64,000 nt of DNA from Betaproteobacteria bacterium (GTDB lineage: Bacteria > Pseudomonadota > Gammaproteobacteria > Burkholderiales > Burkholderiaceae_D): the NCBI GenBank assembly GCA_025356395.1, contig JANXTA010000122.1:33499-97498 (forward strand). Direction: 5' to 3'. Positions 32,305 to 41,304 of the stretch are shown in pieces (within the stretch, counting starts at the first letter, position 1; the number at the start of each line of letters is the position of its first letter). A program made the translations under genes and the position numbers. Under the pieces are notes generated by a model that was not told the DNA's origin, made no database searches, and worked only from the letters and a program-made list of their open reading frames with translations.

Positions 32305-32685
32305 TCAGCGCGCGAGGAACACGAACAGTAGCGCGATCGCGGCCGGGATCGCCTGGACGAACAGGATCTTGCGACTCACGGTGACGGCACCGAAGACGCC
32401 TGCGACGATCACGCAGCCGAGGAAGAAGAGTTCGATCGCGAAGCCGCTCGGCGCGGTCGGGGGGCCGCCACTGGCCGCGATCGCGCCCCACAGCAGACCG
32501 ACGACGAGGAAGCCGTTGTAGAGCCCTTGGTTGGCCGCCAGCGACTTCGTCGACTCGGCCTTCTCGATGCTCATGCCGAAGGCCTTGCGGCCGAGCGGCT
32601 TCGTCCAGAACACCATCTCCAGCAGCATGAAGTAGAAGTGCAGACCTGCGACCAGCAACACGAAGACGGTGGCGATGACGCTCAT
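32305..32685 (-). CDS. DUF1304 integral membrane protein
   Basis: A 126-residue protein with four hydrophobic helices (MSVIATVFVLLVAGLHFYFMLLEM, LYNGFLVVGLLWGAIAAS, FFLGCVIVAGVFGAV, FVQAIPAAIALLFVFLA). The signature ..EMVFW-TKPLGRKAFGMS and LAANQGLYNGFL defines DUF1304, of unknown function. The start at 32685 is supported by GAGGG seven bases upstream; an upstream in-frame ATG lacks a site. Confidence 0.92.
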   Translation of the reverse strand: MSVIATVFVLLVAGLHFYFMLLEMVFWTKPLGRKAFGMSIEKAESTKSLAANQGLYNGFLVVGLLWGAIAASGGPPTAPSGFAIELFFLGCVIVAGVFGAVTVSRKILFVQAIPAAIALLFVFLAR

Positions 32686-32732
32686 GGAATTCCCTCTGGT
32701 GGATCTGCCGATGGCCCGGACGGACACCGCGC

Positions 32733-33346
32733 TTATTTCTGATATTTCCAGTGGCGCGTCTTGCCTTCAGCCGACCACTCCATCGTCGTCGCGATGCGGG
32801 CGGCGCGGGTCTCCGCGCGCCTGGCCTCGACGATCCACTCGATGTATTCGCGCTTGGCGCTTGGCGCTTGGCGCTTGGGCTGAAGGCGTCGAAGTGCTTC
32901 ACTGCACCGGGAGTCGACTCGAAGGCGAGTTCCAGGTCGTCGGGCATCGCCGCGTCGACCTTCGGCACCGGCTTCGTGTCCGCTTCGGCCAGCTTCATCG
33001 CGGCCTTGATGAAGGCCGTCAACGCACGCTTCGATGACAGGTCCTCGTTCGAGCCGATGCGTCCGAACTGCCCCATGCCCTTGCCGCGCTCCTGCTGCGG
33101 CAAGCCTTCCATCTCCCTGTCGCGCCAGAAGCCGAAGCCGCAATGCGCCTGGAAGGCCGACATCATGCAGAGCGTGCTGCCGCGATAGTCGAAGAAGGGC
33201 CGGCTCCACTTGATGGTCTCCTCGACCTCGGGACAAGCCGCGTGCACGACCGCGCGCAGATGCACGAGGATAGGTCTTGCGAACGGCGCAGCGTCGGCGA
33301 TGTAGGCATCGAAGCGTGGGTGATGCAGTGAGGATGAGGCGGCCAT
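32733..33346 (-). pseudogene. DUF1801/YdeI-type gene frameshifted at a 7-bp tandem repeat
   Basis: From the ATG at 33346 the frame reads a DUF1801/YdeI family protein: AYIADAAPFARPILVHLRA, IKWSRPFFDYRGSTLCMMSAFQAHCGFGFWRD, then AFESTPGAVKHFDAFSPSAK. The family's C-terminal tail (REYIEWIVEARRAETRAARIATTMEW...HWKYQK) is encoded in a different frame ending at 32733. The shift lies in four copies of a 7-bp unit (32851-32878). Two copies would restore a continuous gene of about 199 codons. In the present state translation runs into an unrelated frame with no stop until about 30101. Confidence 0.8.
32851..32878 (+). repeat. 7-bp tandem repeat, four copies, inside a coding sequence
   Basis: CGCTTGG repeated four times exactly. 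Each unit change shifts the reading frame of the minus-strand DUF1801 gene by one base; 2, 5 or 8 copies keep the family's C-terminal tail in frame, and 4 do not. Confidence 0.9.
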
Positions 33347-33549
33347 GGTCGTCCCGATGAAGGCCCACTCGATGTCGAAAATTGCCTTCAGAGCAGCCGA
33401 TCGTCGCATTGCTTTCGAGGGATTGCACGGGCCGTCGATTACACGATTCCGTCACATGCGCTTCCCATGATCCGCGGGCGACCTCCGATCCGGTGCACTT
33501 CGCTCATGCCGCCGGTCGCTTCGCTCACTTCAATCGACGGGATCCATTC

Positions 33550-35646
33550 GTGCGCCACTTTTCTTCGGGCCTCGCCCTGTGCTTCGTACTGGCCAGTGTC
33601 TCCGCCTGCAATTCCGACAACGGCTCCCCACCTGCACCGGTGGCGGCAGCCCCCACGCAGCGAACCATCATCATGGTCTGGGACGGGCTGCGTCCCGACT
33701 CGGTGAACCCGATCGACACGCCCAACCTTTACGCGCTGCGCCAGCAGGGGGTCGGCTTCAGCGATCATCACTCGACCTATCCGACCTTCACGATGATGAA
33801 CGGCTCGTCGTTCGCGACGGGTTCGTTCCCGAAGACGTCGGGCTTCTACGGCAACACCTTCTGGACGCCGCCGCAGGCCGGCGCGGCTCAACCGATCCCC
33901 GTGGGCAAGTCCGCCGCGGGCGCCAACCAGGACTACGTCGATCCGGTCTTCACCGAGGACTATGCGGTGCTGACCACGCTCAACGACTACTACGGCGGCC
34001 AGTTGCTGCTCGTCAAGAGCCTGTTCAAGACCGCGCAGGACGCGGGCCTGAAGACGCTCGCGCTCGGCAAGTCGGGTGCGGCCTACATCCAGGACCTGGG
34101 ACGTGGCGGCTTCTTCGTCGACGAGAACGCGGTGCTGCCGCAGTCGCTCGCGACCGAGTTGCTGACGGCCGGCTTCGCGCTGCCGTCGAACACGACCTTT
34201 GCCTATCCGAGCGGAACGATCACATTGGCCGCCACCAACGGCAACCCGACGGCGCGTGCCGGCGCGCTGACCTTCCCGCTGCCGAACGGCGTGCAGGCGA
34301 AGGATGCGACCGACACGACCCAGGGGCCGCCGGAAGACGCTTCCAACAAGTACATGCTCGGCCTCTTCACGCAATACATCCTGCCGAAGAAGCTGCCCGA
34401 CCTGACGCTGATCTGGTTCCGCACGCCGGACAACACCGAACACGCCTACGGGCCGGGATCGGCCAACTATCGCAAGGCACTGGCCTCGCAGGACGCGCGG
34501 CTCGGTGAGGTGCAGGCCGCGCTCAAGTCCAACGGTCTCGACACAACGACCAACATCATCATCGTGTCGGACCACGCGCACAGCAACGTGTCGGGGCCGA
34601 CGCGCCTGTTCCCGCTGCGCGCGATCACGTCGAGCACGACCGTGACGGGCGGCATCACCAACGCGGCGCTCGCCGACATCGATCCGGTCAACGGCTATTC
34701 GGTGTCGGGCGACGTGCGATCCGCCGACTTGCTGACCTACGCCGGCTTCAACGCCTACGACGGCAGCGGTTGCGCGACCTCCGCCCAGGCCGGCATCAAG
34801 GCTGATGGCTCGGCGGTGTACGCGGTCGGCACCGACACGAGCGGCACGTTGTGCGGCACGGCCGGCAGGCGCTACCAGGCGATCAGCGCATCGCTGGCGA
34901 CGCCGGTCGCGCGCTTCCAGGTGCCGGCAACATTGCCCGGCAACGGCATCGTGATCGCTGCGAATGGCGGCTCGGACTACTTTTACGCGCCGGACCACGA
35001 CGCGACCACGGTCGCCAACCTGGTCCGCTTCCTGCAAAGTCGCGAGGAATACGGCGCGATCTTCGTTGACAGCCGTTACGGCGCGATCCCCGGAACCCTG
35101 ACGATGAGCAGCGTCAATCTCGAGAACGCCACGCGCCAGAACAAGGGACAGCCCGACATCGTCGCGAGCTTCAACTGGGATTCGCAGCAGCTCGTCAATG
35201 GTTTGCCTGGTATCGAGTTCGAGAGCTTCCAGGGCAACCGCGGCATGCACGGCAGCTTCAGCCCGATCGACGTCCATAACACGTTGATCGCGTTCGGCCC
35301 GGCCTTCAGGAGCGGCATCACCATCGCCAATCCGACCGGCAACGTCGATGTCGCCCCGACCGTCGCGCAACTGTTCGGCCTGACCATGTCCGCCGCGGAT
35401 GGTCGTGTGCTGAACGAGGCGCTCGTGAAGCCTGCGAGCAGTTCGACGCCGTCGATCCGCGCGAGCGTGGTCAATCCGTCCGCGCCGGCGGCCGGCATCG
35501 TGTTCAAGTCGCCGGTCGACCCGACCGGGGCCACGGTCGACACGGCATTGACCGGGACCTATTCGATCAACCTCGCGGTCAAGGATTTGACGGTCGACAA
35601 CAAGACCTATCGCTACTTCGACTTCGCACAGGCGGTGCGGAATTGA
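33550..35646 (+). CDS. Type I phosphodiesterase/alkaline-phosphatase-superfamily lipoprotein
   Basis: A 698-residue protein. From the GTG at 33550 there is a short leader and the lipobox LASVSAC at about residue 20, then a Pro/Ala spacer. The metal site of the alkaline phosphatase superfamily is visible: IIMVWDGLRPD with the first Asp, HHSTYPTFTMMNGSSFATG with the likely nucleophilic Thr, and IIVSDHAHSNV plus GNRGMHGSFSPIDVHNTLIAFGP with the later metal ligands. The family includes nucleotide pyrophosphatases and phosphodiesterases; the substrate is unknown. A start further upstream is open but does not give a proper leader. The next gene overlaps its stop. Confidence 0.9.
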   Translation: MRHFSSGLALCFVLASVSACNSDNGSPPAPVAAAPTQRTIIMVWDGLRPDSVNPIDTPNLYALRQQGVGFSDHHSTYPTFTMMNGSSFATGSFPKTSGFYGNTFWTPPQAGAAQPIPVGKSAAGANQDYVDPVFTEDYAVLTTLNDYYGGQLLLVKSLFKTAQDAGLKTLALGKSGAAYIQDLGRGGFFVDENAVLPQSLATELLTAGFALPSNTTFAYPSGTITLAATNGNPTARAGALTFPLPNGVQAKDATDTTQGPPEDASNKYMLGLFTQYILPKKLPDLTLIWFRTPDNTEHAYGPGSANYRKALASQDARLGEVQAALKSNGLDTTTNIIIVSDHAHSNVSGPTRLFPLRAITSSTTVTGGITNAALADIDPVNGYSVSGDVRSADLLTYAGFNAYDGSGCATSAQAGIKADGSAVYAVGTDTSGTLCGTAGRRYQAISASLATPVARFQVPATLPGNGIVIAANGGSDYFYAPDHDATTVANLVRFLQSREEYGAIFVDSRYGAIPGTLTMSSVNLENATRQNKGQPDIVASFNWDSQQLVNGLPGIEFESFQGNRGMHGSFSPIDVHNTLIAFGPAFRSGITIANPTGNVDVAPTVAQLFGLTMSAADGRVLNEALVKPASSSTPSIRASVVNPSAPAAGIVFKSPVDPTGATVDTALTGTYSINLAVKDLTVDNKTYRYFDFAQAVRN

Positions 35647-36311
35647 GCACGGTCGGGCGACGCGTTGCCGGACGGATGGCGCTGGCGCTGCTGGTCCTGC
35701 CGCTGGCTCGGACGGCTTGTGCGAGCCCGGGGCTCGACTTCGATCGCACCTTCGACGCGCGCGAGGACAGTCGTCAGTCCTACTACGCGGCCACCTATCA
35801 ATCGGGCGGGCAGGACCATCGCCTCGAGGTCTGGCGCGATGGCGAGTTGCGCGTCAGACGGCGGACCGACGACGCGATCGAGACCTATGTCGTGCGTCCG
35901 CCGGGTGCGGTGGAGTGGACCATGACGGTTCTCGACCTGAAGCGGAAGATCCGCACCGATGTCGATCGCACGAACCTGCTGCGCATCGGTCACTTCACCG
36001 ACTGGTTCGCCCAGGCGCACTCGCTGTCGCGTCCGCGAGGCGGCTATGGCCTGATGACGATGAAGGCCGGGCCGCCCGACGCGAACCCGATCGCCGCCTG
36101 CCGCTGGTATCGGCTGACGCAGGAAGACCGGTCGATGCAGATCTGCTGGAGCGCGGCCCAGCGCGTCCCGCTGGTCATCGCCGACGCGCAGGGCACGGTC
36201 GTGTGGCGCGTCACGAAGCTGGCTCCGGGTCCGTTCGCGGCGCGGGTCTTCGCGATCGACGACCGCAACTTCGTGCGCAACGACGCGAACGCGGACATCC
36301 AGGCGGACTGA
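35643..36311 (+). CDS. Hypothetical exported protein
   Basis: A 222-residue protein starting at a TTG that overlaps the previous stop (TTGA), which implies translational coupling. An N-terminal signal peptide (RMALALLVLPLARTACAS) precedes a beta-rich body (YYAATYQSGGQDHRLEVWRDGELRVRRRTDD...) and CRWYRLTQEDRSMQICWS with two cysteines that could pair. I recognise no family. The tight coupling suggests it works with the phosphodiesterase lipoprotein in the envelope. Confidence 0.75.
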   Translation: MSTVGRRVAGRMALALLVLPLARTACASPGLDFDRTFDAREDSRQSYYAATYQSGGQDHRLEVWRDGELRVRRRTDDAIETYVVRPPGAVEWTMTVLDLKRKIRTDVDRTNLLRIGHFTDWFAQAHSLSRPRGGYGLMTMKAGPPDANPIAACRWYRLTQEDRSMQICWSAAQRVPLVIADAQGTVVWRVTKLAPGPFAARVFAIDDRNFVRNDANADIQAD

Positions 36312-36314
36312 AAG

Positions 36315-36689
36315 CTACTTCGGCGAGTGCAGCGCGACCTTGTTGCCTTCGGAATCGAGGAAGGTCGCGTAGTAGCCCAGATCGGGCGTGATCTCGGTCT
36401 TGCCCAGCAGCACCTTGCCGCCTGCCGCTTCGACGCGCATCAGGACCGGCGAGAGATCGTTGCCGCCGTTGAGGTAGACGAGGGTGCCGGTGCGCGACGG
36501 CAGGAAGTCGTCGACCTTGACGATCGCACCACCGACGCCGCCCGATGGCTGATCGTAGGGAAAGAAGCCCATGCGCGAAGGACCCATCAGCATCTCGGGC
36601 ATCTCGTAGTCGAGGATGCGGCCGTAAAACATTTTCGCGCGGTCGAAGTCGTCGACCGGGATCTCGAACCAGTTGAGGGCGTTGGTCAT
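36315..36689 (-). CDS. VOC-family (glyoxalase-like) protein
   Basis: A 124-residue two-module vicinal-oxygen-chelate protein: NWFEIPVDDFDRAKMFYGRIL begins the first module and GYYATFLDSEGNKVALHS ends the second, where the metal-site Glu of true glyoxalases is replaced by Lys/Val. The function is unknown; such proteins are often called bleomycin-resistance-like or lactoylglutathione-lyase-like. It lies at the end of a minus-strand run with a GNAT, a phosphoesterase and another GNAT. Confidence 0.93.
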   Translation of the reverse strand: MTNALNWFEIPVDDFDRAKMFYGRILDYEMPEMLMGPSRMGFFPYDQPSGGVGGAIVKVDDFLPSRTGTLVYLNGGNDLSPVLMRVEAAGGKVLLGKTEITPDLGYYATFLDSEGNKVALHSPK

Positions 36690-36712
36690 CGTGGTCTCCT
36701 GTTGGTTGCCTG

Positions 36713-37147
36713 TTAATCCTTCGGGCCGTCGACGATCAGTCGCTTGCCGAAGCTGACCGCATCGTCCTCGACATAACCGAGCGCCTTGTAGAACCCGCGC
36801 GCGGCGGTGTTGGTACGTCGCAGTTGCAGGTTGAGCTTCGGGCAGCCTCGCGCGATCAGCAAGCGTTCGGCCTCGTCCATCAGGGCGCGCGCATGGCCCT
36901 GGCCGCGATGGTCCGGCGACACCGCGAGATAGTTCATCCATCCGCGATGCCCGTCGTAGCCGACCATTGCGTTGGCCACCAGCACATCGTCCACGGTGCC
37001 GACGAGGAACAGTTCCGGCTGCGTGGTCGACTTGCGGGCGATGTCGAGTCGCGGATCGTTCCAGGGTCGTACGAGACCGCACGCGTGCCAGAGCGCGATC
37101 ACCGCCTCGGTGTCCGCTTCGTCGAACGATCGCAGATGCAGGGTCAT
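36713..37147 (-). CDS. GNAT-family acetyltransferase (YpeA type)
   Basis: A 144-residue N-acetyltransferase. MTLHLRSFDEADTEAVIALWHACGL is the YpeA-like N-terminus, YLAVSPDHRGQGHARALMDEAERLL holds the acetyl-CoA loop (about 85-95), and NTAARGFYKALGY is motif B. The target is unknown. Its ATG overlaps the stop of the upstream phosphoesterase by four bases. Confidence 0.94.
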   Translation of the reverse strand: MTLHLRSFDEADTEAVIALWHACGLVRPWNDPRLDIARKSTTQPELFLVGTVDDVLVANAMVGYDGHRGWMNYLAVSPDHRGQGHARALMDEAERLLIARGCPKLNLQLRRTNTAARGFYKALGYVEDDAVSFGKRLIVDGPKD

Positions 37148-37605
37148 TCGATCAGCGTCACGAGCCGCGTCTCGAACTGCGAGCCGGCTATCCGCAACTC
37201 GCCGATCGAGATCGGCAGCCTGAAGCGGCGTGGTGACGCGCTACCCGGATTCACGTAGAGGATGCCATCGCGCGCGACGACGGTCGGCTTGTGCGAATGA
37301 CCATGGATCACGATCGAGACGCCCGCCGGAAGCGGTCGCGCGGCGAGGTCGGCGACGTCGTGGATCACCGCGAGCGAAACGTCTTCGATGCGCAAGATCT
37401 CCTCGATCGCGATCGCGTCGGCCCAGTCGCCGCGATCGTTGTTGCCGCGGACCACGACCAGCGGCGCAATGTCGCGCAGCGCCGTGAGGGTCGATGGATC
37501 GCAGATGTCCCCGGCGTGGACGATGCGGTCGCAGCCGCCCGGAAAGGCAATCGCTTCGGGTCGCAGCAGCCCGTGCGTATCCGAGATCAGGCCGACGCGC
37601 TGCAT
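37144..37605 (-). CDS. YfcE/MJ0936-type metallophosphoesterase
   Basis: A 153-residue calcineurin-like phosphodiesterase. The dinuclear metal motifs are in order: GLISDTHG (D-x-H), IVHAGDICD (GD), VVRGNNDRGDW (GNND), VIHDVAD and VIHGHSHKP (GHSH). The family hydrolyses phosphodiesters; no physiological substrate is known. The start at 37605 lies one base past the stop of the upstream GNAT gene, so the three genes are translated as a unit. Confidence 0.95.
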   Translation of the reverse strand: MQRVGLISDTHGLLRPEAIAFPGGCDRIVHAGDICDPSTLTALRDIAPLVVVRGNNDRGDWADAIAIEEILRIEDVSLAVIHDVADLAARPLPAGVSIVIHGHSHKPTVVARDGILYVNPGSASPRRFRLPISIGELRIAGSQFETRLVTLIE

Positions 37606-37606
37606 G

Positions 37607-38164
37607 TCAGCCCAGGTCGATGCGAAAGCGCAGGCTCGGCGCACCGCCGTGCTCGGGCGGCTTGTCGAAGGTGCCGATCTGGACGCCGCCGTTGCTGGCG
37701 ATCACGCGTTGCGAGGCGACGTTGCTCGTGTCGGTCGTGATGATCACGTGTGGAAGACCTTCGGCTCTGGCGTCCTCGAGGATCAGCGCGAGCGCGCCGG
37801 TCGTATACCCCAATCGCTGCTTCCACGGCACGACCGAGTAGCCGATGTGGCCGAGGCAGTAGGGCGGCAGATCGGTGGTGCCGCGTTGCCAGCGCAGGCC
37901 GATCAGACCGCAGAACCCACCGTCCCAGATCCAGCGGCGAAAGCCCGGCAGGCGGGTGGCGAGTTCTCCGTTCGGCAACTTGATCGGATGGCCGGCTGCT
38001 TCCCGATCGACCTGTGATGCGAGATAGGCCGCGGGGTCCGCGTCGATCTCGGCGAGTTCTTCGCGAGCCGCCTCGATACCGCTCAGGTTATCGGGAGACC
38101 AGCCGCGCGCGAGCGCGTCCCGCATCCCTTCCAGATAAGCTTGCTGTGGCCAGACGATCTGCAT
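37607..38164 (-). CDS. GNAT-family acetyltransferase
   Basis: A 185-residue protein. The N-terminal helical region (YLEGMRDALARGWSPDNLSG...EIDADPAAYLASQVDREAAG) precedes an acetyltransferase fold with HIGYSVVPWKQRLGYTTGALALIL, the acetyl-CoA-binding segment of this subgroup, and VIITTDTSNVASQRVIASNGG, the usual C-terminal motif. The substrate is unknown. First gene of the GNAT-phosphoesterase-GNAT-VOC run; divergent from the CYTH-CHAD gene. Confidence 0.93.
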   Translation of the reverse strand: MQIVWPQQAYLEGMRDALARGWSPDNLSGIEAAREELAEIDADPAAYLASQVDREAAGHPIKLPNGELATRLPGFRRWIWDGGFCGLIGLRWQRGTTDLPPYCLGHIGYSVVPWKQRLGYTTGALALILEDARAEGLPHVIITTDTSNVASQRVIASNGGVQIGTFDKPPEHGGAPSLRFRIDLG

Positions 38165-38236
38165 CGACAGTCCCCGATTGTTCGAGATCGCGATCCTAGC
38201 CCGAATGCCGCCCCCGGCCCGGACGTCCAGAGACCC

Positions 38237-39856
38237 ATGAACCCAGACCCGACGGATCCGCCGATCCAGACCCCCGCACCCTCGCCCCCGCCGGTCCCGC
38301 GCGAGGTCGAGCTCAAGCTGTTCGTGCCGCCGTCGAGCGTGGCCGGCCTGTGGGCGCATCCACTGCTGGTCACGCAGGCGATTGGCCCCTTGCGCGTCTC
38401 GCGCATCGACAACCGCTACTTCGACACCGCGGAACGCGATCTCGCGCAGCGCCGGATGGCGCTGCGACTGCGTCGCGTGGCGTCGCGCTGGATGCAGACC
38501 CTGAAGGTGTCCGAGGTCGACGAGCGGGCAATCAGCGCCCGCGGCGAGTGGGAAATGCCGATCGCCGGACCGGCACTCGAACTGGCGAGGCTGCGCGGCA
38601 CGCCGCTCGCCGAGATCGGCTCGCTGCGCTCGCTGGCGACCCGCCTGCGACCGGTCTTCACCACCAACTTCCGGCGCGAGACGCGACTGCTGAGGTTGAA
38701 GGACGGCAGCGAGGTCGAGTGTGCATTCGACGTCGGCGTCATCCACGCGGGGCGCGGCGTTACCCGGCAGTCGCTGCCAATCTGCGAATTCGAGATCGAG
38801 GTGAAGCACGCGGCGATCGAGGGCCAGGCTGTCGACCTGATGAAGTTCGCGGCGCGTCTGGTGCGCGAGGTCGCGCTGATCCCGTTGGCGGCGAGCAAGG
38901 CCGCACGCGGCTTTCGACTTGCCGATCGGGTCGTGCTCGCACCGGTCAAAGTGCGGCTGCCCGACCCGCAGCCGCACGACCTGCCGCGCCTGCATCTCGG
39001 GCGCGTCCTCGAAGCCTGCAACCGGGCGCTGCTGGCGAACGCGCACGCTCTGCTGGAAGAGCCGGTGACGGCCGACGTCGACATCGAATTCATCCATCAG
39101 GCGCGGGTGGCCGTGCGTCGCATGCGCAGCGCGCTGCAGACCTTCCGGCCGGTCGCCAGGGGGCCGCGATTCGACGCGCTCGACGACGCGTTGCGCACGA
39201 TGGGGCACCGCTTCGGCGATGCCCGCGACTGGGACGTCTTCACGACCACGATGTTCGATCGCATCGGCGAAGTGACCGCCGCCGATGAGCCGGATCATGC
39301 CGCGCTCGGCGCGTTGCGGATCGCGGCCGCCGAGCGGCGCGACCAGGCCCACCTGGCGTTGCGAACCTATCTCGATGCGGGTGCGTTCGGCGCGACGACG
39401 ATCGCCGTCGAACGGCTGGTGAATCGCCTGTGTCGCGATGAAGGTGGCAGCGCGACCCTCGAGAAACTGGCGCCGGTGTGGCTCGCGAACCAGTGCGATC
39501 GCGTGGTGCAGCGCGCCCGTCGCATCGCCGTGCTCGATCAGGAACAGCGTCACGGCCTGCGCATCGAGGTCAAGCGCCTGCGCTATGCACTCGATCTGCT
39601 CGGGACCCTGTACGAAGCCGGCCTCGCCAAGGACTTCAATGGCGCGCTGGCCGGCCTCCAGGACAAGCTCGGCAAGCTCAACGACGCGGTGGTCGCGGGC
39701 CAGCTGATGCAGTCGCTGCCCGCGAGCGACGCCATCGACCTGCTGCGCACACGCTTCGACGCGTGGCTGGATCGTCATGTCCGCAAGCAGTTGCCCAAGG
39801 TCGCCGCGCTGTCGGTCGCCTTCGAGCTCACGCCGCAACCGTGGCAGGACGCGTAG
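38237..39856 (+). CDS. CYTH and CHAD domain protein (inorganic triphosphatase type)
   Basis: A 539-residue protein. After a Pro-rich start, the CYTH tunnel begins with the E-x-E-x-K motif E23-V-E-L-K27 and continues through RYFDTAERDLAQRRMALRLRR and the acidic/basic ladder to about residue 215 (FEIEVKHA). From about 255 the CHAD domain follows, with conserved histidines in FIHQARVAVRRMRSAL and HRFGDARDWDVF and in RHGLRIEVKRLRYALDLL. CYTH enzymes hydrolyse triphosphate and CHAD domains bind polyphosphate, so a role in polyphosphate metabolism is likely. The stop is two bases before rarA. Confidence 0.95.
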   Translation: MNPDPTDPPIQTPAPSPPPVPREVELKLFVPPSSVAGLWAHPLLVTQAIGPLRVSRIDNRYFDTAERDLAQRRMALRLRRVASRWMQTLKVSEVDERAISARGEWEMPIAGPALELARLRGTPLAEIGSLRSLATRLRPVFTTNFRRETRLLRLKDGSEVECAFDVGVIHAGRGVTRQSLPICEFEIEVKHAAIEGQAVDLMKFAARLVREVALIPLAASKAARGFRLADRVVLAPVKVRLPDPQPHDLPRLHLGRVLEACNRALLANAHALLEEPVTADVDIEFIHQARVAVRRMRSALQTFRPVARGPRFDALDDALRTMGHRFGDARDWDVFTTTMFDRIGEVTAADEPDHAALGALRIAAAERRDQAHLALRTYLDAGAFGATTIAVERLVNRLCRDEGGSATLEKLAPVWLANQCDRVVQRARRIAVLDQEQRHGLRIEVKRLRYALDLLGTLYEAGLAKDFNGALAGLQDKLGKLNDAVVAGQLMQSLPASDAIDLLRTRFDAWLDRHVRKQLPKVAALSVAFELTPQPWQDA

Positions 39857-39858
39857 CC

Positions 39859-41229
39859 ATGACCCAGGCCATGGACCTGTTCGGGACCGATGCGCCGATC
39901 CCGCCGTCACGCGGCACCACGAACACTTCGCGCGTGATCCCGCTCGCCGAGCGCCTGCGTCCGCACACGATCGACCAGGTGATCGGCCAGCCGCAACTGC
40001 TCGGGCCGGGCAAGCCGCTGCGCGTCGCTTTCGAGTCGAAGCGTCCGCACTCGATGATCCTGTGGGGGCCGCCCGGCGTCGGTAAGACCACGCTCGCCCG
40101 GCTGATGGCCGACGCCTTCGAGGCGGACTTCATCGCGCTGTCCGCGGTGCTCGCAGGCGTGAAGGACATCCGCGATGCCGTTGCGCGGGCCGAGCTGACG
40201 CGAGCCCAGTCCGGCCGCCAGACCATCGTCTTCGTCGACGAGGTCCATCGCTTCAACAAGATCCAGCAGGATGCTTTTCTGCCGCATGTCGAGTCGGGAC
40301 TCTTCGTGTTCATCGGCGCGACCACCGAGAACCCGTCGTTCGAGGTCAACGGTGCGCTGCTGTCGCGTGCCGCCGTGTACGTGCTGACCAGTCTCCCGAA
40401 CGACGACCTCGACGCCCTGATCGAGCGCGCGCTGAACGACCCGGTCGCGCCCGAGATGCAGGGCGTGTCCTTCGCGCCGTCGGCGCGCAAGACCCTGATC
40501 GCGAGCGCTGACGGCGATGCCCGCAAGCTGCTCAACAACCTCGAGATCGTGGTGCGCGCCGCGGGTCGGTCATCGACCATCGACGACGCGCTGCTGGCGC
40601 GCGCGCTGTCCGAGAACCTGCGTCGGTTCGACAAGGGCGGCGACGCTTTCTACGACCAGATCAGCGCGCTGCACAAGGCGGTCCGCGGCAGTCATCCCGA
40701 TGCGTCGCTGTACTGGTTCTGCCGCATGCTCGACGGCGGCGCCGACCCGCGCTATCTCGCGCGCCGCATGATCCGCATGGCGAGCGAGGACATCGGCCTC
40801 GCCGATCCGCGCGCGTTGCGCGTGACGCTCGATGCGGCCGACGTCTACGAGCGCCTCGGCACGCCCGAAGGCGAGCTCGCTTTGGCCGAGGCGGTGGTCT
40901 ATCTCGCGTGTGCGGCCAAGTCGAACGCGGTCTACAAGGCCTATGGCGCGGCCCGCGCCTTCGTCAAGCAGGACGGCTCGCGCCCGGTACCGCCGCATAT
41001 CCGCAACGCGCCCACTAAGCTGATGAAGGAGCTCGGCTTCGGCAAGGAATATCGCTATGCGCACGACGAGCCCGACGCCTATGCGGCGGGAGAGACCTAC
41101 CTGCCGGACGGCATGGCAGAGCCGGGCTGGTACCAGCCGGTGCCGCGCGGGCTGGAAGCGCAGATCCGCGACAAGCTCGCGCACCTGCGAGCGCTGGACG
41201 ATGCGACGAAGGACGACGCGGGTGACTGA
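39859..41229 (+). CDS. rarA: Replication-associated recombination AAA ATPase RarA (MgsA)
   Basis: A 456-residue clamp-loader-like ATPase that acts at stalled replication forks. Walker A GPPGVGKTT at 70-78, Walker B IVFVDEVHRFNK, sensor FIGATTENPSFEVN and the C-terminal tetramerisation region with PHIRNAPTKLMKELGFGKEYRYAHD are all canonical. The ATG at 39859 gives MTQAMDLFGTD; the internal Met before DLFG is an alternative. Usually next to lolA and serS in this group; both are further away here. Confidence 0.96.
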   Translation: MTQAMDLFGTDAPIPPSRGTTNTSRVIPLAERLRPHTIDQVIGQPQLLGPGKPLRVAFESKRPHSMILWGPPGVGKTTLARLMADAFEADFIALSAVLAGVKDIRDAVARAELTRAQSGRQTIVFVDEVHRFNKIQQDAFLPHVESGLFVFIGATTENPSFEVNGALLSRAAVYVLTSLPNDDLDALIERALNDPVAPEMQGVSFAPSARKTLIASADGDARKLLNNLEIVVRAAGRSSTIDDALLARALSENLRRFDKGGDAFYDQISALHKAVRGSHPDASLYWFCRMLDGGADPRYLARRMIRMASEDIGLADPRALRVTLDAADVYERLGTPEGELALAEAVVYLACAAKSNAVYKAYGAARAFVKQDGSRPVPPHIRNAPTKLMKELGFGKEYRYAHDEPDAYAAGETYLPDGMAEPGWYQPVPRGLEAQIRDKLAHLRALDDATKDDAGD

Positions 41230-41304
41230 ACGGTCTGGTCCGGGGCACAAAGGCATGGGACGACGCGGCCGGCACGACGGTCCGTGATCCCACGAGCAAG
41301 GCCC

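Noticed and set aside
30101..33409. A 1102-residue minus-strand frame across DUF1801, DUF1304, OsmC and the acyl-CoA synthetase
   Set aside because: Only the first part (to about 32880) is a real gene; the rest is antisense or out-of-frame sequence reached through the 7-bp repeat frameshift.
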